This document shows positions 23,332-34,763 of a DNA stretch of 64,000 nucleotides, one piece after another; the stretch's first letter is position 1, and each line of letters begins with the position of its first letter. Origin of the DNA: Microstegium vimineum. Its lineage: Eukaryota > Streptophyta > Magnoliopsida > Poales > Poaceae. A program made the position numbers and the translations under genes. The notes under the pieces were generated by a model. That model ran no database searches and had not been told where the DNA came from. It saw nothing but the letters and a program-made list of their open reading frames with translations. The stretch covers positions 40,872,718 through 40,936,717 of the forward strand of contig CM039133.1 in assembly GCA_022036555.1 (NCBI GenBank), in the 5' to 3' direction.

Positions 23332-24529
23332 ACAAGATATGTTAGAATTTATTTATTTATTTATGGTTATTAATGTCGAAGAAGGCTTTGCATAATCGTT
23401 ATTCATTCGAGCCATAACTAATTACTTCTAAGGCCATGTTTAGAATGGCTTAAGTTTAAGGAGCTATTGAGCTACTCCCTCCATCCTAAATTATAAGATA
23501 TTTCAAAAAATTTAGAGAGTCAAAACATCTTAAGTTTGACCATAAAATATAGAGAAAATTATAAAAATTTATGACATCAAATAGACAATACTATAAAAAT
23601 ATAATTGATAAAAAGTATAATAATACTTAATTGACATGATAAGTGTTATTATATTATCATATAAGTTTAGTCAAACTTAATATACTTTTACTCTCTGAGA
23701 TTCTTAGATGGAAGGAGTAATAATTAGTACTTCCTCTATCGTAAAGTACTTAACGCTTTAGGTCTCGACACGAGATTTTGAGAAGATTGAAAAGATACGG
23801 TGTACAGAAAACAAATGGAGAGAGTTAAGAGAAAAATGGAGATGGACATATATTAGAAAAAGAAAATATATATTAGGAGAAAAGAGATAACTACTTTATT
23901 AGAACAAAATTTAAATTCTACAACGTCATTGAATTATTTTAAGACAGAGACTAGTACTACCAATTCTAAAACAGTATGATGGCTTTGTATATCAAGTTTG
24001 ATTAATTATAGATAAAAAAATATAAATAATTATAATATCACATAAACACCATTACATTAATTACGGAATTTATTTTTATAATTAATTAATTTGAAGTCAT
24101 AAATGTAAATATTATTTACTACAAATCTAGTCAAACATGACATATCTAGTTACATATTGAATTTAGGATGAAGGTATAAGATATGCGATTATTTTATTTG
24201 ATTTTACAAACAAACCTCACCTTATTTAGTATGAGTTGATTATATAATACTCCCTTTATCTCAAATTATAAGACATTCTAAAAAATTTGAAGAGTCAAAG
24301 TATCTCAAATTCGACCAAATTTATATAATAATATAATAATATTTATAATGTCAACTACAAATTATTAGATTTTTATCAATTATATTTTTATAGTATATCT
24401 TTGATATCATTAATCTTTATATATATTTTTATATTTTTTAATCAAAATTAATATAATATGACTCTATAAGATTGTTGGAATGTCTTATATATAATCTGAT
24501 TTGAGACGAAAGGAGTATATAATATAAGG
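23332..24529. repeat. AT-rich cluster of Stowaway-type MITEs
   Basis: MITEs with CTCCCT-type ends between TA dinucleotides lie at 23475-23717 (CTCCCTCCATCC...GATGGAAGGAG) and 24250-24514 (CTCCCTTTATCTC...GAGACGAAAGGAG). Weaker pairs are at 23730-24177. No gene in the stretch. Confidence 0.65.
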
Positions 24530-24896
24530 GCGTGATTGGTTGGGAGAATTTGATCCGGCCTTGCCCTTGGCATGCAGGCATGCCATGTTTGGTTGACTGG
24601 AGAGGCCGTTGGGCCTGACTATCGGCATGCAAGTTGGTTCGCTGAGCCAGGCTGCGGAGAAACGAAAACGAAATCTGTTTCTCTCGGGCCTAGCTCGCGT
24701 GGGCCGCGAGTGAGCGAGCATCTAGGCTCTGGTGCATTTTATTTACAAACCTGTGTTGTATCCTGTCAACCAAACAATATCTTAAGTAAGCCAGGTCGCA
24801 ACCAATCAATTAGTAGTTACGTGTACAAGACCTGACTGTTTAGGGCCTGGCTCTGGAATACGAACTAGGACCCCCATTTCTCCCAACCAATCTCGC
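24530..24896. mobile_element. 367-bp MITE with 19-bp TIRs
   Basis: GCGTGATTGGTTGGGAGAA at 24530-24548 pairs with TTCTCCCAACCAATCTCGC at 24878-24896 with one mismatch. The style (GATTGGTTGGGAG) is that of hAT or Harbinger MITEs in grasses. It lies just upstream of the BIR1-like gene's leader and may form part of its promoter region. Confidence 0.65.
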
Positions 24897-25396
24897 ACTA
24901 AACACTCCACTATACTCCGTAGCTGCGTGGGTACGACCCGTTTGTGTGAGATGGACAGTGTTGTCAAATCCATCTCGCAATCAGCACAAACCGTCTGACA
25001 AAAGTACCAAACTACCCCTCTCGCTGTCACAGAGTTACACAGTCCAGTCGGTCTAGTCCACGGTCCACCCCCATCGACCCAAACCCTGGAATCACGCCGC
25101 CGCCCCACTCGACGACCGCTGGACCGTCCCCCCTCCCCCCTCCCACGTCCCCAACCGCACTCCTCGGGGCCCTCGCCTCGCCTCGCTGCCGGAGCCGGCG
25201 GCGACCTCGAGCGACAGGGATCGACAGCGAGCGAGCGAGCCTGGCCAGCAACCTGATCTGCGTCGAGGGACCACCGGGTGGGAGGCCGCGGGATCGACGA
25301 CGGGCTCGGTTCGATTCGGCTGTGCGCGAGCAAGAGCTTAGCTGAGGCAGGCGGGCATCGGCTGTGGAGAGACTTAGTGCGCGGCGGAACGCTGAG
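24897..25396 (+). promoter_or_regulatory. Promoter and non-coding 5' leader exon of BIR1-like gene
   Basis: A GC-rich tract (25030-25396) with no conserved coding frame ends in GCTGAG/GTAGGC, a good splice donor with the exon ending at 25396. The matching acceptor TTTGCAG lies at 27152-27158, giving a second leader exon 27159-27271 immediately before the ATG at 27272. The transcription start is not located. The leader intron (25397-27158) carries the foldback element. Confidence 0.5.
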
Positions 25397-25603
25397 GTAG
25401 GCTTCCGGCGTCTCACCATTTCTTGGTCAAACTTCATGTGCTTTGCTGTTCATGTACCCACCGACCCGGCGGGCCCCTACCACGGCTGATTTCTTCTGTT
25501 CTGTGCTCCCCTGCGAGCAATTGGATCGAAATGTTGGTGTGGAATACCGTCCGGACAGTGTGAAAGTTTCCATCTTTAGCATAGTCTCATCGCGTTCGAT
25601 CTC

Positions 25604-26843
25604 CCCAAATTTTTACAATTTAGCCCTTTTTTGAATTATTTTCACGTTTGAACCCCTGGAGGAACTATTCCCAGAAATGGACCCAGGGGGTCGGCGCCAT
25701 GTCCCACGGTGCCGAGCTTTGCGACCAGAACCAACGTGGCAGCCGACGTGGCAGGAAGGTCGGCGCCGCGGAGCACGGCGCCGAGCTCGGCGCCATCATG
25801 TAATACAGAAACACATGTGTAGTTCAGTTGGTGAGGCTTGAGGTGTTGAGCCTTTGGTCGTGGGTTCGAACCCAGATCTATACATTTTGCTATGTTTTTA
25901 AGCAATATTTTTTATAGAATACATTTTGTTTATAATTATGAATTAATTTTAATTATAAGTAAGTATAATATTTTTATATGATATATTTATTTAATTATAA
26001 TTATGGAGTAACTATTTATTTATTTATTTATTAGTTTATATATCTCGACTAAAATTTATTGATGGATAAAAAGTTATTTCAAAATCAAAGCATTAGAACA
26101 ACCAAACTCATTGTTTCAAACATCAAATAAAAAATAAATTATAAAACGGAATGTTTCAAGAGCTTATAAAAATAAATTAAATAATTCTTATTTTGAAATT
26201 AAATAAAAACAAATTATAAAAAAGTAGTAAAAATTGTGTTGATTCATTACTTTAAACCCACGACCAAAGGCTAAAACACCACATGCCTTGACCAACTGAA
26301 CTACACATGTGGTTTTGAAGAAAACTAGAAACAAATATTACTTGTTCTATTTACAAAGGCTAGATATATAAATAAATAAATAGTTACTCCATAATTATAA
26401 TTAAATAAATACATCATATAAAAATATTATACTTACTTATAATTAAAATTAATTCATAATTATAAACAAAATGTATTCTATAAAAAATATTGCTTAAAAA
26501 CATAGCAAAATGTATAGATCTGGGTTCGAACCTACGACCAAAGGCTCAACACCTCAAGCCTCGACCAACTGAACTGCACATGTGTTTTTGTATTACATAG
26601 CTCGGCACCGTGATCTATGGCGCCGAGCTCGGCGCCGTGCTCCGCGGCGCCGACCTTCCTGCCACGTCGGCTGCCACGTTGGTTCTGGTCGCAAAGCTCG
26701 GCGCCGTGGGACATGGCGCCGAGCTGTGTTACCTCGGCGCCGTGGGGCATGGCGCCGACCCCAGGGTCCAAATCTGCAATTAGTTTCTCCAGGGGTCCAA
26801 ATGTGAAAATATTTCAAAAAAGGGCCAAATTCTGAAAATTTGG
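25604..26843. mobile_element. 1.24-kb foldback (MULE-like) element in 5'-UTR intron
   Basis: Two arms of more than 400 bp (about 25604-26045 and 26353-26843) are near-identical inverted copies around a spacer of roughly 300 bp. The element is flanked by the direct repeat GTTCGATCTC (25594-25603 and 26844-26853), a 9-10 bp target duplication as made by Mutator-like transposons. Each arm carries GGCGCCGAGCTCGGCGCC-type palindromes, and a tRNA-like segment with an A-box-like TAGTTCAGTTGG and a B-box-like GGTTCGAACCC (near 25863 in the left arm). The right arm has about 45 extra bases. No transposase. Transcribed from the gene promoter, it would form a very long hairpin. Confidence 0.8.
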
Positions 26844-27271
26844 GTTCGATCTCTCTGTTTGGATATGCTTGCGTGTTTGAGTGCTTGTTGACCATGGTTA
26901 GAGCTCAAGTTGGTCTCATGAATCCGATGTTCTGTTCTAGGTTGCTTGCGTGTTTGGCCTCTCTAGCTGTTTCTCAGTCACAAACTAGAACAGCTAGAGA
27001 TATTTGGTTCAAGGATTCATTCCTGACATTTCTGATGCATTCAGACATTCCGTCTCCTAGCCTAGTGTACCTTAAGGATGGTGTTTTTTTGGGATAATTG
27101 ATGATCTTGTGACTTGTAAATTCAATGCTAAACCTGGTATGTTTTTTGGCATTTGCAGGTTATCTTGTATTCTTGTCAAGACAACTCTCTTCCTTCAGGG
27201 CACTGAGCAATCATTGTGATTTATGACTAACTCTGGGTGGTGAAAGGATTCAGAAAGTAGAGAACACCAGG

Positions 27272-30200
27272 ATGGCTGTTAGGTGCTCCTGTACCACTCT
27301 TCTCCCTGTACTCTTCTTTTTTATGATCTGTCAGCTTTGCTGTGCCACAGTAACTGATATCCAATGTCTGAAGAAGCTGAAGGCATCAGTTGATCCAGAC
27401 AATAAGTTAGAATGGACATTCAATAACAACACAGAGGGATCCATATGTGGATTCAATGGTGTGGAGTGCTGGCATCCTAATGAGAACAGGGTTCTTGCGC
27501 TTCATCTTGGTAGCTTTGGTCTTAAGGGCCAATTCCCTGATGGGCTTGAGAATTGTAGTAGCATGACTTCGTTGGATCTCTCAAGTAACAGCCTTTCTGG
27601 CCCGATCCCAGCTGACATCTCGAAGCGACTTACATACGTTACAAACCTTGATCTGTCATATAATAGCTTCTCGGGAGAGATACCAGAAGCACTAGCTAAT
27701 TGTTCTTATCTCAATGCCATCAGTTTACAACATAACAAATTGACTGGAACAATCCCTGGTCAGCTTGCTGCACTCAATCGCCTAGCCCAGTTTAATGTTG
27801 CTGACAATCAATTGTCAGGGCTGATTCCTTCATCTCTGAGCAAACTTCCAGCCTCCGATTTTGCAAATCAAGACCTTTGTGGGAGGCCTCTAAGCAATGA
27901 CTGCACAGCCACTTCAAGCAGCCGAACAGGGGTAATTGTTGGTTCTGCTGTTGGTGGTGCAGTTATAACTTTAATAATAGTTGCTGTTATTTTATACATT
28001 GTCTTGCGAAAAATGCCTGCAAAGAAGTTAAAGGATGTAGAAGAAAATAAGTGGGCAAAGACTATTAAAGGATCAAAAGGAGTAAAGGTATGTTTTCACT
28101 TCATAATTTTGATATATATCAGTTTATATTTTGTATAAATGTGTAGTCAATAGCCTTGCCATGATTCTTAGCAATCAACTTTGCTTTCTTGTTCTCCATT
28201 GTCTTGTAACCTCATATGGAAAGTTTGGGATCGCAAGATATTGCCATACTTGTAGGAGGGCTAATTGTGTATATTGGATCATGGGACATCTTTACTAGTG
28301 AGACAGAGTGCCTACTTTCTGATCCACTCATTTTGTACCCTACCTGCACTCTACACATGCTATGAGCCATTAATTTGGTTAACACATATCTCTATTTGAT
28401 GACTATGCTATGCTGTATGTAGCTCATTAGCTCAATATACCTGTGCTATCAAAACAAGAAGCTATCTTGTCTTTGATTAGGAGTAGATATGTTTGACAAA
28501 GATTAGGTATATTATTGGACATGCTACAGTTTTCGGGCATGTTTGGTTCACAGAGCAGCTTTGCCTTGCCTAACTTGCACAAACTCCAAAAAACTCCACC
28601 ATTTCGTACCCTGCCCTGCACTCTACACATGCTATGAGGCATGAGCCATTAATTTGGTTAACACCTATCTCTATTTGATGACTATGCTATGCTGTATGTA
28701 GCTCATTAGTTCAATATACCTGTGCTATCAAAACAAGTAGCTATGTTGTCATGTGGTACGGCGATGCGCAGGGCCAGGCCACCACCGGTGGCTAAGTTAG
28801 GAAAGTTAAGAGTCCTAGTCAGTTTAGGCGGTTTAGGATAGTAAAGTTAGGAGTTCTAGTCGGTTTGGAAAGTTAGAATTCCTAGTCGGTTTGGGATAGG
28901 AAAGTTAGAATTCCTAGTCGGTTTGGGATAGGAAAGTTAGGAGTTCTAGTCGGTTTGGAAAGTTAAGTGTCCTAGTCAGTTTAGGCCCTTGGCCATATAT
29001 ATACCTCCCTGTAATCAGCAGATTGGTTTAAGCAAATATTATTCATGTAATCTATCTCTCTCGTCTCTCTCCAACTAAGCCTAGTCGGCCAAGGGGCAAA
29101 ACCTCAGCTCTAGACGACGACGGCGCGAGACTACGAACTCCGTAGTCGAGGGCCAGCTACCCTAGGGAACGACACCCTTGACATATGTCGTCTTTGACTA
29201 GGAGTGGATATGGCTGACAAACATTAGGTATATTATTTGACATGCTACAGTTTTCGGGCATGTTTGGTTCTCAGAGCAACTTTGCCTTGCCTAACTTGCA
29301 CAAACTCCAACAAACTTGCCTGCCCCAGAGAGCTGATCTAACTCACTCATGGTAGCAAGGGAAATGGCTGGAAAAACATTCCAGCACAAAGCTTCCAGCG
29401 CTTAGCAAACAATTCAAACATCTACCCTCACTTCAGAGCCTCGCTGCTAGAACCAAATTTCCTCAGCTTTGCTTAGATGACTGGTCTGGTTTGCTGAATG
29501 TTCACATTTATTTTGTCATTTAGGTATCAATGTTTGAGAAATCAGTTTCAAAGATGAAGTTGAATGATCTTATGAAAGCAACGGATGATTTTACAAAGGA
29601 AAATATTATTGGAACTGGTCGATCAGGATCTATGTACAGAGCAACACTTCCAGATGGTTCATTTCTTGCTATCAAAAGGTTGCAGAACACTCAGCATTCA
29701 GAGGACCAATTTGCATCTGAGATGTCAACACTGGGAAGTGTAAGGCAACGTAACTTGGTGCCACTTTTGGGATATTGCATTGCCAAGAATGAGAGGCTCT
29801 TGGTGTATAAGTACATGCCAAAGGGCTCGCTTTATGATAATTTACACCAACAAAGTAGTGACAAAAAGGCATTAGAATGGTCATTGAGGCTAAAAATTGC
29901 CATTGGGAGTGCTAGAGGATTGGCATGGCTTCATCACAGTTGCAACCCTCGCATTCTTCATAGGAACATTAGTTCCAAGTGCATATTGCTTGATGATGAC
30001 TATGAACCTAAGATTTCTGATTTTGGTCTGGCAAGGCTTATGAATCCCATTGACACCCACCTGAGCACATTTGTGAATGGTGAGTTTGGTGACTTAGGAT
30101 ATGTTGCTCCAGAGTATACCCGCACTCTTGTGGCCACGCCAAAAGGGGATGTCTATAGCTTTGGGGTTGTCTTACTTGAACTTGTTACTCGCGAAGAGCC

Positions 30201-30519
30201 TACACGTGTGTCAAATGCGCCAGAGAACTTCAAAGGGAGTTTGGTGGATTGGATAACTTACCTGTCAAACAACTCTATACTTCAAGATGCGATTGACAAG
30301 TCTTTGATTGGGAAGGACAATGACGCTGAGCTGCTTCAATGCATGAAGGTTGCCTGCTCTTGTGTGCTTTCTTCTCCAAAGGAAAGGCCTTCGATGTTTG
30401 AAGTTTACCAGCTTCTGAGAGCTGTTGGAGAGAAATATCATTTCAGTGCAGCTGATGATGAGTTGACGATGCAACCTCAAAATGCCAATCCTGAAGATGA
30501 GCTTATTGTAGCAAACTAA
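27272..30519 (+). CDS. BIR1-like LRR receptor kinase (2 coding exons)
   Basis: Coding exons are 27272-28087 and 29524-30519, joined in phase 0 (AAG/GTATG donor, CATTTAG acceptor), for 603 aa. Residues 1-25 look like a signal peptide. An LRR N-terminal cap and about five LRRs follow to residue 200 (LDLSSNSLSGPIP, LDLSYNSFSGEIP), then a membrane span at 221-245 and a kinase domain from about 290. The Gly loop GTGRSGSMY (302-310), Lys323 and DFG (438-440) are present. The catalytic loop reads HRN instead of HRD at 418-420. Gene structure, the KATDDFTKENIIGTGR segment and the ISSKCILL loop match the BIR1 clade (Arabidopsis At5g48380), plasma-membrane regulators of BAK1-dependent immunity and cell death. 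A non-coding leader with a large intron precedes it. The converging ankyrin-PGG gene ends about 975 bp downstream. Confidence 0.9.
28330..29320. repeat. Tandem duplication within the coding intron
   Basis: About 270 bp starting near 28330 (GAGCCATTAATTTGGTTAAC, then TGACTATGCTATGCTG, then GGCATGTTTGGTTC) recurs with high identity from about 28610 to 28746, and the copy continues at 29184-29320 after the solo LTR. The duplication therefore predates the LTR insertion. Intron DNA only. Confidence 0.75.
28747..29183 (+). mobile_element. 437-bp solo LTR in BIR1-like intron
   Basis: The segment runs TGTCATGTGG...CCTTGACA, with perfect TSD TATGT at 28742-28746 and 29184-29188. It has about seven tandem copies of a 30-bp unit (AGTTAGGA-type followed by TCCTAGTCGGTTT), a TATA-like CATATATATACC near 28995, and a short R-U5-like tail, all in the sense orientation of the host gene. 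Small size and lack of coding suggest a TRIM-like or other short-LTR family, not identified. Confidence 0.8.
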
Positions 30520-31494
30520 TTGAACCTATGTGATGAGTAGGTGCTTGTCAGATACCAAGTATGATAGGAGTTGCTTTAACTTGGAATGATCAGGTCGATG
30601 AGAATCATTCCTCAATCTTTTCTACTTCTGGCGCTACATGTCAGGCAAGCACTAGGATTTGTCATTTGATTGTAAGGTCCTATCGGTATGAGCTGTTTAC
30701 GTTTGTACATCCTTGCCTTCCTGTGTATCCTCAGGATTGTCTTCTCTTTGGTGTTGTAAGATGGATCAGCTGTATCCTCATCCGAATTTTAGCTGTAGTG
30801 GTAGCAATGTGAAACAATGTTGGCACATGAATCATGCATCTACAGTTTTGTGGTGCTTTCGTTGAGCATTTCTGTATCATTTGCATACTCCTTTCTAAAT
30901 TCAAATGTTAGACCTGTCTGGACCAGTTTTCAGAGGTGAGAGTTTTATTTTGTAGTTTGAGAAAGTCTGGGGCATGCTGGTAGGCACCTGGCATGGTGTT
31001 TTTCTATGTGCACGATGTGGTACTAATATAGGCTTTTCGTATATAATTGGCGCATATTTCTTATCTGAGGTGCTGATTTCCAACAGCCAGCAGCAGACCT
31101 CATTTCATTTCTGTGTTTCACTCTGAGAGTCGTGCTACCGAGATGGAAATATGCATCCTTTTGATTAACCAGCACTTCCATAAGTTTTGTTGCAAACACC
31201 TTTGAAAAAAAATATGAATTATAATGACAAACCCTGTGGAACCTAACATATTTCTCATCACCAAAGTAGCAGAGTTGTAGGATGTCCAACTCGGAAATAA
31301 AATAACATCACTCATCTACAAAAGCTTGAAATATTATGTGTTAAAAGTACACAATTCTGGGTTTATTACAGTAGTGATTCCAAATTACCCAAACAATAGT
31401 GCTGTTCGGCAAACATTGCAACATATGCTATTTCCTTATGTTTCCAACATAAAACCAGAGAAGCAGCTGGAACCAATAACTGAAGGTGATGAAG
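30520..31494. other. Shared 3' intergenic space of BIR1-like and ankyrin genes
   Basis: Holds the 3' UTR of the kinase gene on the plus strand and that of the ankyrin gene on the minus strand. It is duplicated with high identity at 44350-45399, interrupted there by a SINE. Confidence 0.6.
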
Positions 31495-33993
31495 CTAGAC
31501 CATATCGAGGAGCTCCGAATTGAAAGCTTTACCCAACCGAAATCTCAGTCTCAAGATGAACCATTCGCCAAGAAGCTTAGTGAGAATGGGCAGTAAAGAC
31601 GTCAGAACGCAGACCACAACAGCCAGCCATAGGAGATGAGGAGCCAGAACAGTGTATAAACCAGTAGCGAATGCTGTGGTGGTTGCCATGTAAGCAAACC
31701 ACATAAGCTTCTTCGTAAAAGACCTGTAGTAGAGTAAGAACTCAAAATCCTGCCACCTTGCTATGATGCATACGAAGGCAACAGCAAGTGAGCAGCACAT
31801 CGCCAGGGTGTCGGAGATCAAGAATGCCTTGAATGCAAACTTCCTTGCCATGATGGGAAGCCCCTCGTTCCCAGGATCACTGCTATACCCTCCAGGCAGT
31901 GTGAAAGCAGCAGCAAAGGTTATTGTGGCGATGAGGACCGCCACTAGGGAAGTGTTGCCTGTGTACATTTGAGTCAGTGACTTGATATCCTTCCTTGATG
32001 AGTCGATTGCTCTATCTGTGGCAAACTTGTAGACATTACGAATAGACTGTCGGTCTTGAGGATCCGCTTTCATCAAACGCATGTACACTTCGTTCTGCTT
32101 AAGTTTAAAGAAACATGCATTTCGCACAAGTTTAAAGAAACATGGGAATCGTGCTTGCATTAATTAACATAACTTATATAACATTAATCGAAGAAATGAA
32201 GAACTAAAACTCCATTGTTCATTATTAGGGTCGCTAAAACCCAAATAGGTAGTTTTAAAATCCTGGTTTTGTTGCTTTCAGCATCTTGCTATTATTAATT
32301 GGAGACCCTAGTGATTGCATCATATTAGTTATTTAATTCTCATTAAACGAGATAGAAAAAGATAAATAATATAAATTCTTATTCTTATAATAATAAGAAG
32401 CATCTGGTATTTAATTTGATAGACTCCAATCACATCATTGATCAATTATAATTTATAAATTTACCCATCTCTTTCATTATGAAATAGGTAAAGTAACCCC
32501 CTAAATTTGCTTCTAAATCATTAACCCCTTCCACTATGAAAGATAAGTTTAAACTAACCCTCTAATTTTGTATATAAATTATATTACCCACATCTCCTAT
32601 TATGAAAAATAATTCAAATTAACCCCATAAATTAATAGATTCTATAAATTAATTTTGAAAAGGTTTATACATTTTGGCTATATGCATGATAACATTTGTG
32701 TCATATATATTAATAATTGATTCAAATGACTAATACGACAATGCAGAAGAAAACATACGAACCCAATTTAAAGTCTTGGCACGTTCGGTGTCGTTAGCTA
32801 ATTGCCAGATTGCCCCGTTTCCTCCTTTGTTAAGCACTGTGACGTCAATGTCTTGTCGAAGCAGTAAAGTAGCGACCATCTTCGGATCGCATTTCTGGAC
32901 TGCGAGGTGCAGAGCAGTATCTCCGTTTGAATCTTGCATGTTGATGAGTCCATGGAGCTGTGGTGAAGCCAGAATAAATTCTACAAACTCCGTCCGTTGA
33001 GACAATACAGCCATGTGCAGACATGTGGAATATTCAGCTACGGTGCTTGAGAAGCCATACGGTGCATCTGGACAATGCTTAAGCAGCTCTCGAGCGAGAT
33101 CAACAAGGCCTCGATATGCAGCTTTAACAAGAATAGGTTCACCAGCTGTGCTGAGGGGTACATACCCTAGAGACGGGTCATTTGTCAACAATACACTTAG
33201 CACGTCAATCTGGTTCCAAAGTGCAGCCAGCTGTATTGGAGTGTTGTTGTTAACAAATTCTTTTTCTTTGGCCATAGCAGGACGTGTCTCCATAATCCTT
33301 TTAGCGATGTCTGCAAATCAAGGCAGGCAGTAAAGGGTCAACAGTACAGCCATGGAAATATGGAACGGTGACATTTTTATTGATTTATTAGTTTTGGAGA
33401 CACAGGCGGGTCTCACCTGAATTATTGTATCTCACGGCAGCATGCAGAGCGTTCATGCCAGTGGCCCCCCCATGAGCAGAATTAGGAATCTCCAACAGTT
33501 TCTCGAAGACATCCCCATAGTTCCTCATCACCGCGATGAACATAGGTGACTCACCGTATTCATTGACGGCTTGCGACAGAGCAGACTCTGCTTCAATCAA
33601 CTCCAGCGCGAGCTTCGTGTGCCCGCTGCGTATGGCGTGGTGCAGCGCGTTGCATCGACGCCTGTCTTGCTTCAGGATCTCATCGCTGAGCTGCCACTCA
33701 CGGTAGAACGTGAGCAAAACCTGAGCTAGAAAGGCATGGCCCCTAGCCACGGCGGTGAGCAGCGGCGTCTCGCCGTCGGCATTGATGGCTTTGAGTAGAG
33801 GAAGGGACTGGTTCAGCGTCAGAACATCCTTGCAGAACCCCTCGTTGCCATGGATGGAGGCGATGTGGAGGCAGGTGTTCCCCTGTGGCGTTGTCCCAAG
33901 CAGCACGCCCACGTCATTAAGGGCGAGCTGCTTGATTTCTGCGGCATTACCAGATATGGCCGCTTTCAGGAGCCGCCTATCCATCCCTGCCAT
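31495..33993 (-). CDS. Ankyrin-PGG membrane protein (ACD6/BDA1-like), copy 1
   Basis: Three minus-strand exons, 33993-33417, 33310-32763 and 32094-31495, join in phases 1 and 0 to give 574 aa. Starts at MAGMDRR; a second ATG lies 9 bases downstream. Residues 1-370 are ankyrin repeats (GNTCLHIASIHGN, GETPLLTAVARGH, NALHHAIRSGH, DTALHLAVQK). Exon 3 is the PGG domain: KSLTQMYTGNTSLVAVLIATITF, then PGG at residues 442-444, with about four predicted membrane spans. Plant ankyrin-PGG proteins such as ACD6 and BDA1 are membrane proteins in salicylate-linked immunity and cell death. Exon 2's donor is GTTCGT, weaker than the GTATGC of copy 2. Copies 2 and 3 lie at 45.4-47.7 and 54.1-55.3 kb. Confidence 0.88.
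32095..32762 (-). other. Intron 2 of ankyrin copy 1
   Basis: AT-rich intron. The stretch 32470-32650 has alternating AACCCCYTAAATT and TATGAAARATAA motifs, a degenerate short repeat. No gene. Confidence 0.6.
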
Positions 33994-34763
33994 TTGCTCC
34001 AACTCCAATGGTAGAGTCCAGTTACTGAAAGAGCTAGCGTGGTAAATAGTCAGGGCCAACCGACCGAGCAAATTTGGTGAGTTCTTTTTGAAAGATCTGT
34101 TACCGGTTTTCATTGATATAAGAGAAGAGCAAATTACAGATCAAGCTAGTGGCACAAGATGCACCGCTATTAATTCGCTTGGGACTCAGTGGTCTAGTCT
34201 CTCGCCACCTTTGAAGTTACACAAGTCGATTTACATAAATGATTTATAACTACACCCGGTGGGATGCTTCCTAAGGAAGAACCACTAGAAGCGGCAGGCC
34301 TTGATGAACAGCAAGCGCCGGCCGCCCGCGATAGAACTTTGGTGAGTTAGGGCCTCTTTGGCCGGGCTTCAGCCGGCTCCGGCTCTTGCACTGTAGCGTC
34401 ACTGTAGCACACAGGAGCCGGAGCCGGTGAAGACTCAAATCCAGGCTTCTCATACTTTGGTGGTGTCGGTGAGACAGATGGAGAAGAGAGAGAAAAGGGG
34501 CTTCTATGAACAGTGTCGCTACAGTAGAAGATGGGGAGGAGCCAGAGCCCTGAGGAGCTACGCCTTAATCATTCAGTTTACCATTGGGGTTGATCAGAGA
34601 AGATGTGAAAAACGTAATAGAGAGGGAGCCCAACCCAAGCCCACCAACTCCCTTTGCCCCCTCAACGTACGGTCACCGTCGGACGGCTGAACGACGCACC
34701 ATTGATGGAGGCCTCGCTTGCTGATGGGGTAATGTAAACTAACTTGAACTATTTGTCTTAGTC
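33994..34763. promoter_or_regulatory. 5' flank of ankyrin copy 1, with TE insertions
   Basis: The upstream sequence aligns with the flank of ankyrin copy 3 (55289-55560): the blocks GAAAGAGCTAGCGTGGTAA, TTTGGTGAGTT and GGGGTTGATCAGAGA are in the same order. In copy 1 the block is opened by a LINE fragment (34084-34335) and by a hAT-style MITE (about 34349-34563, starting GGGCCTCTTTGGCCGGGC and containing inverted CACTGTAGC/GCTACAGT motifs). Confidence 0.5.
34084..34335 (-). mobile_element. 5'-truncated LINE fragment, ~250 bp
   Basis: On the minus strand it ends ...CAATGAAAACCGGTAACAG then CAAAAAG. Near-perfect direct repeats AATTTGGTGAGTT (34071-34083) and ACTTTGGTGAGTT (34336-34348) flank it. 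The homologous flank of ankyrin copy 3 has a single ACTTTGGTGAGTT and no insert, which confirms an insertion. Confidence 0.65.

Noticed and set aside
25835..25875. tRNA gene (A and B box-like motifs)
   Set aside because: The sequence cannot fold into a full cloverleaf, and it occurs as inverted copies in both arms of a transposon.
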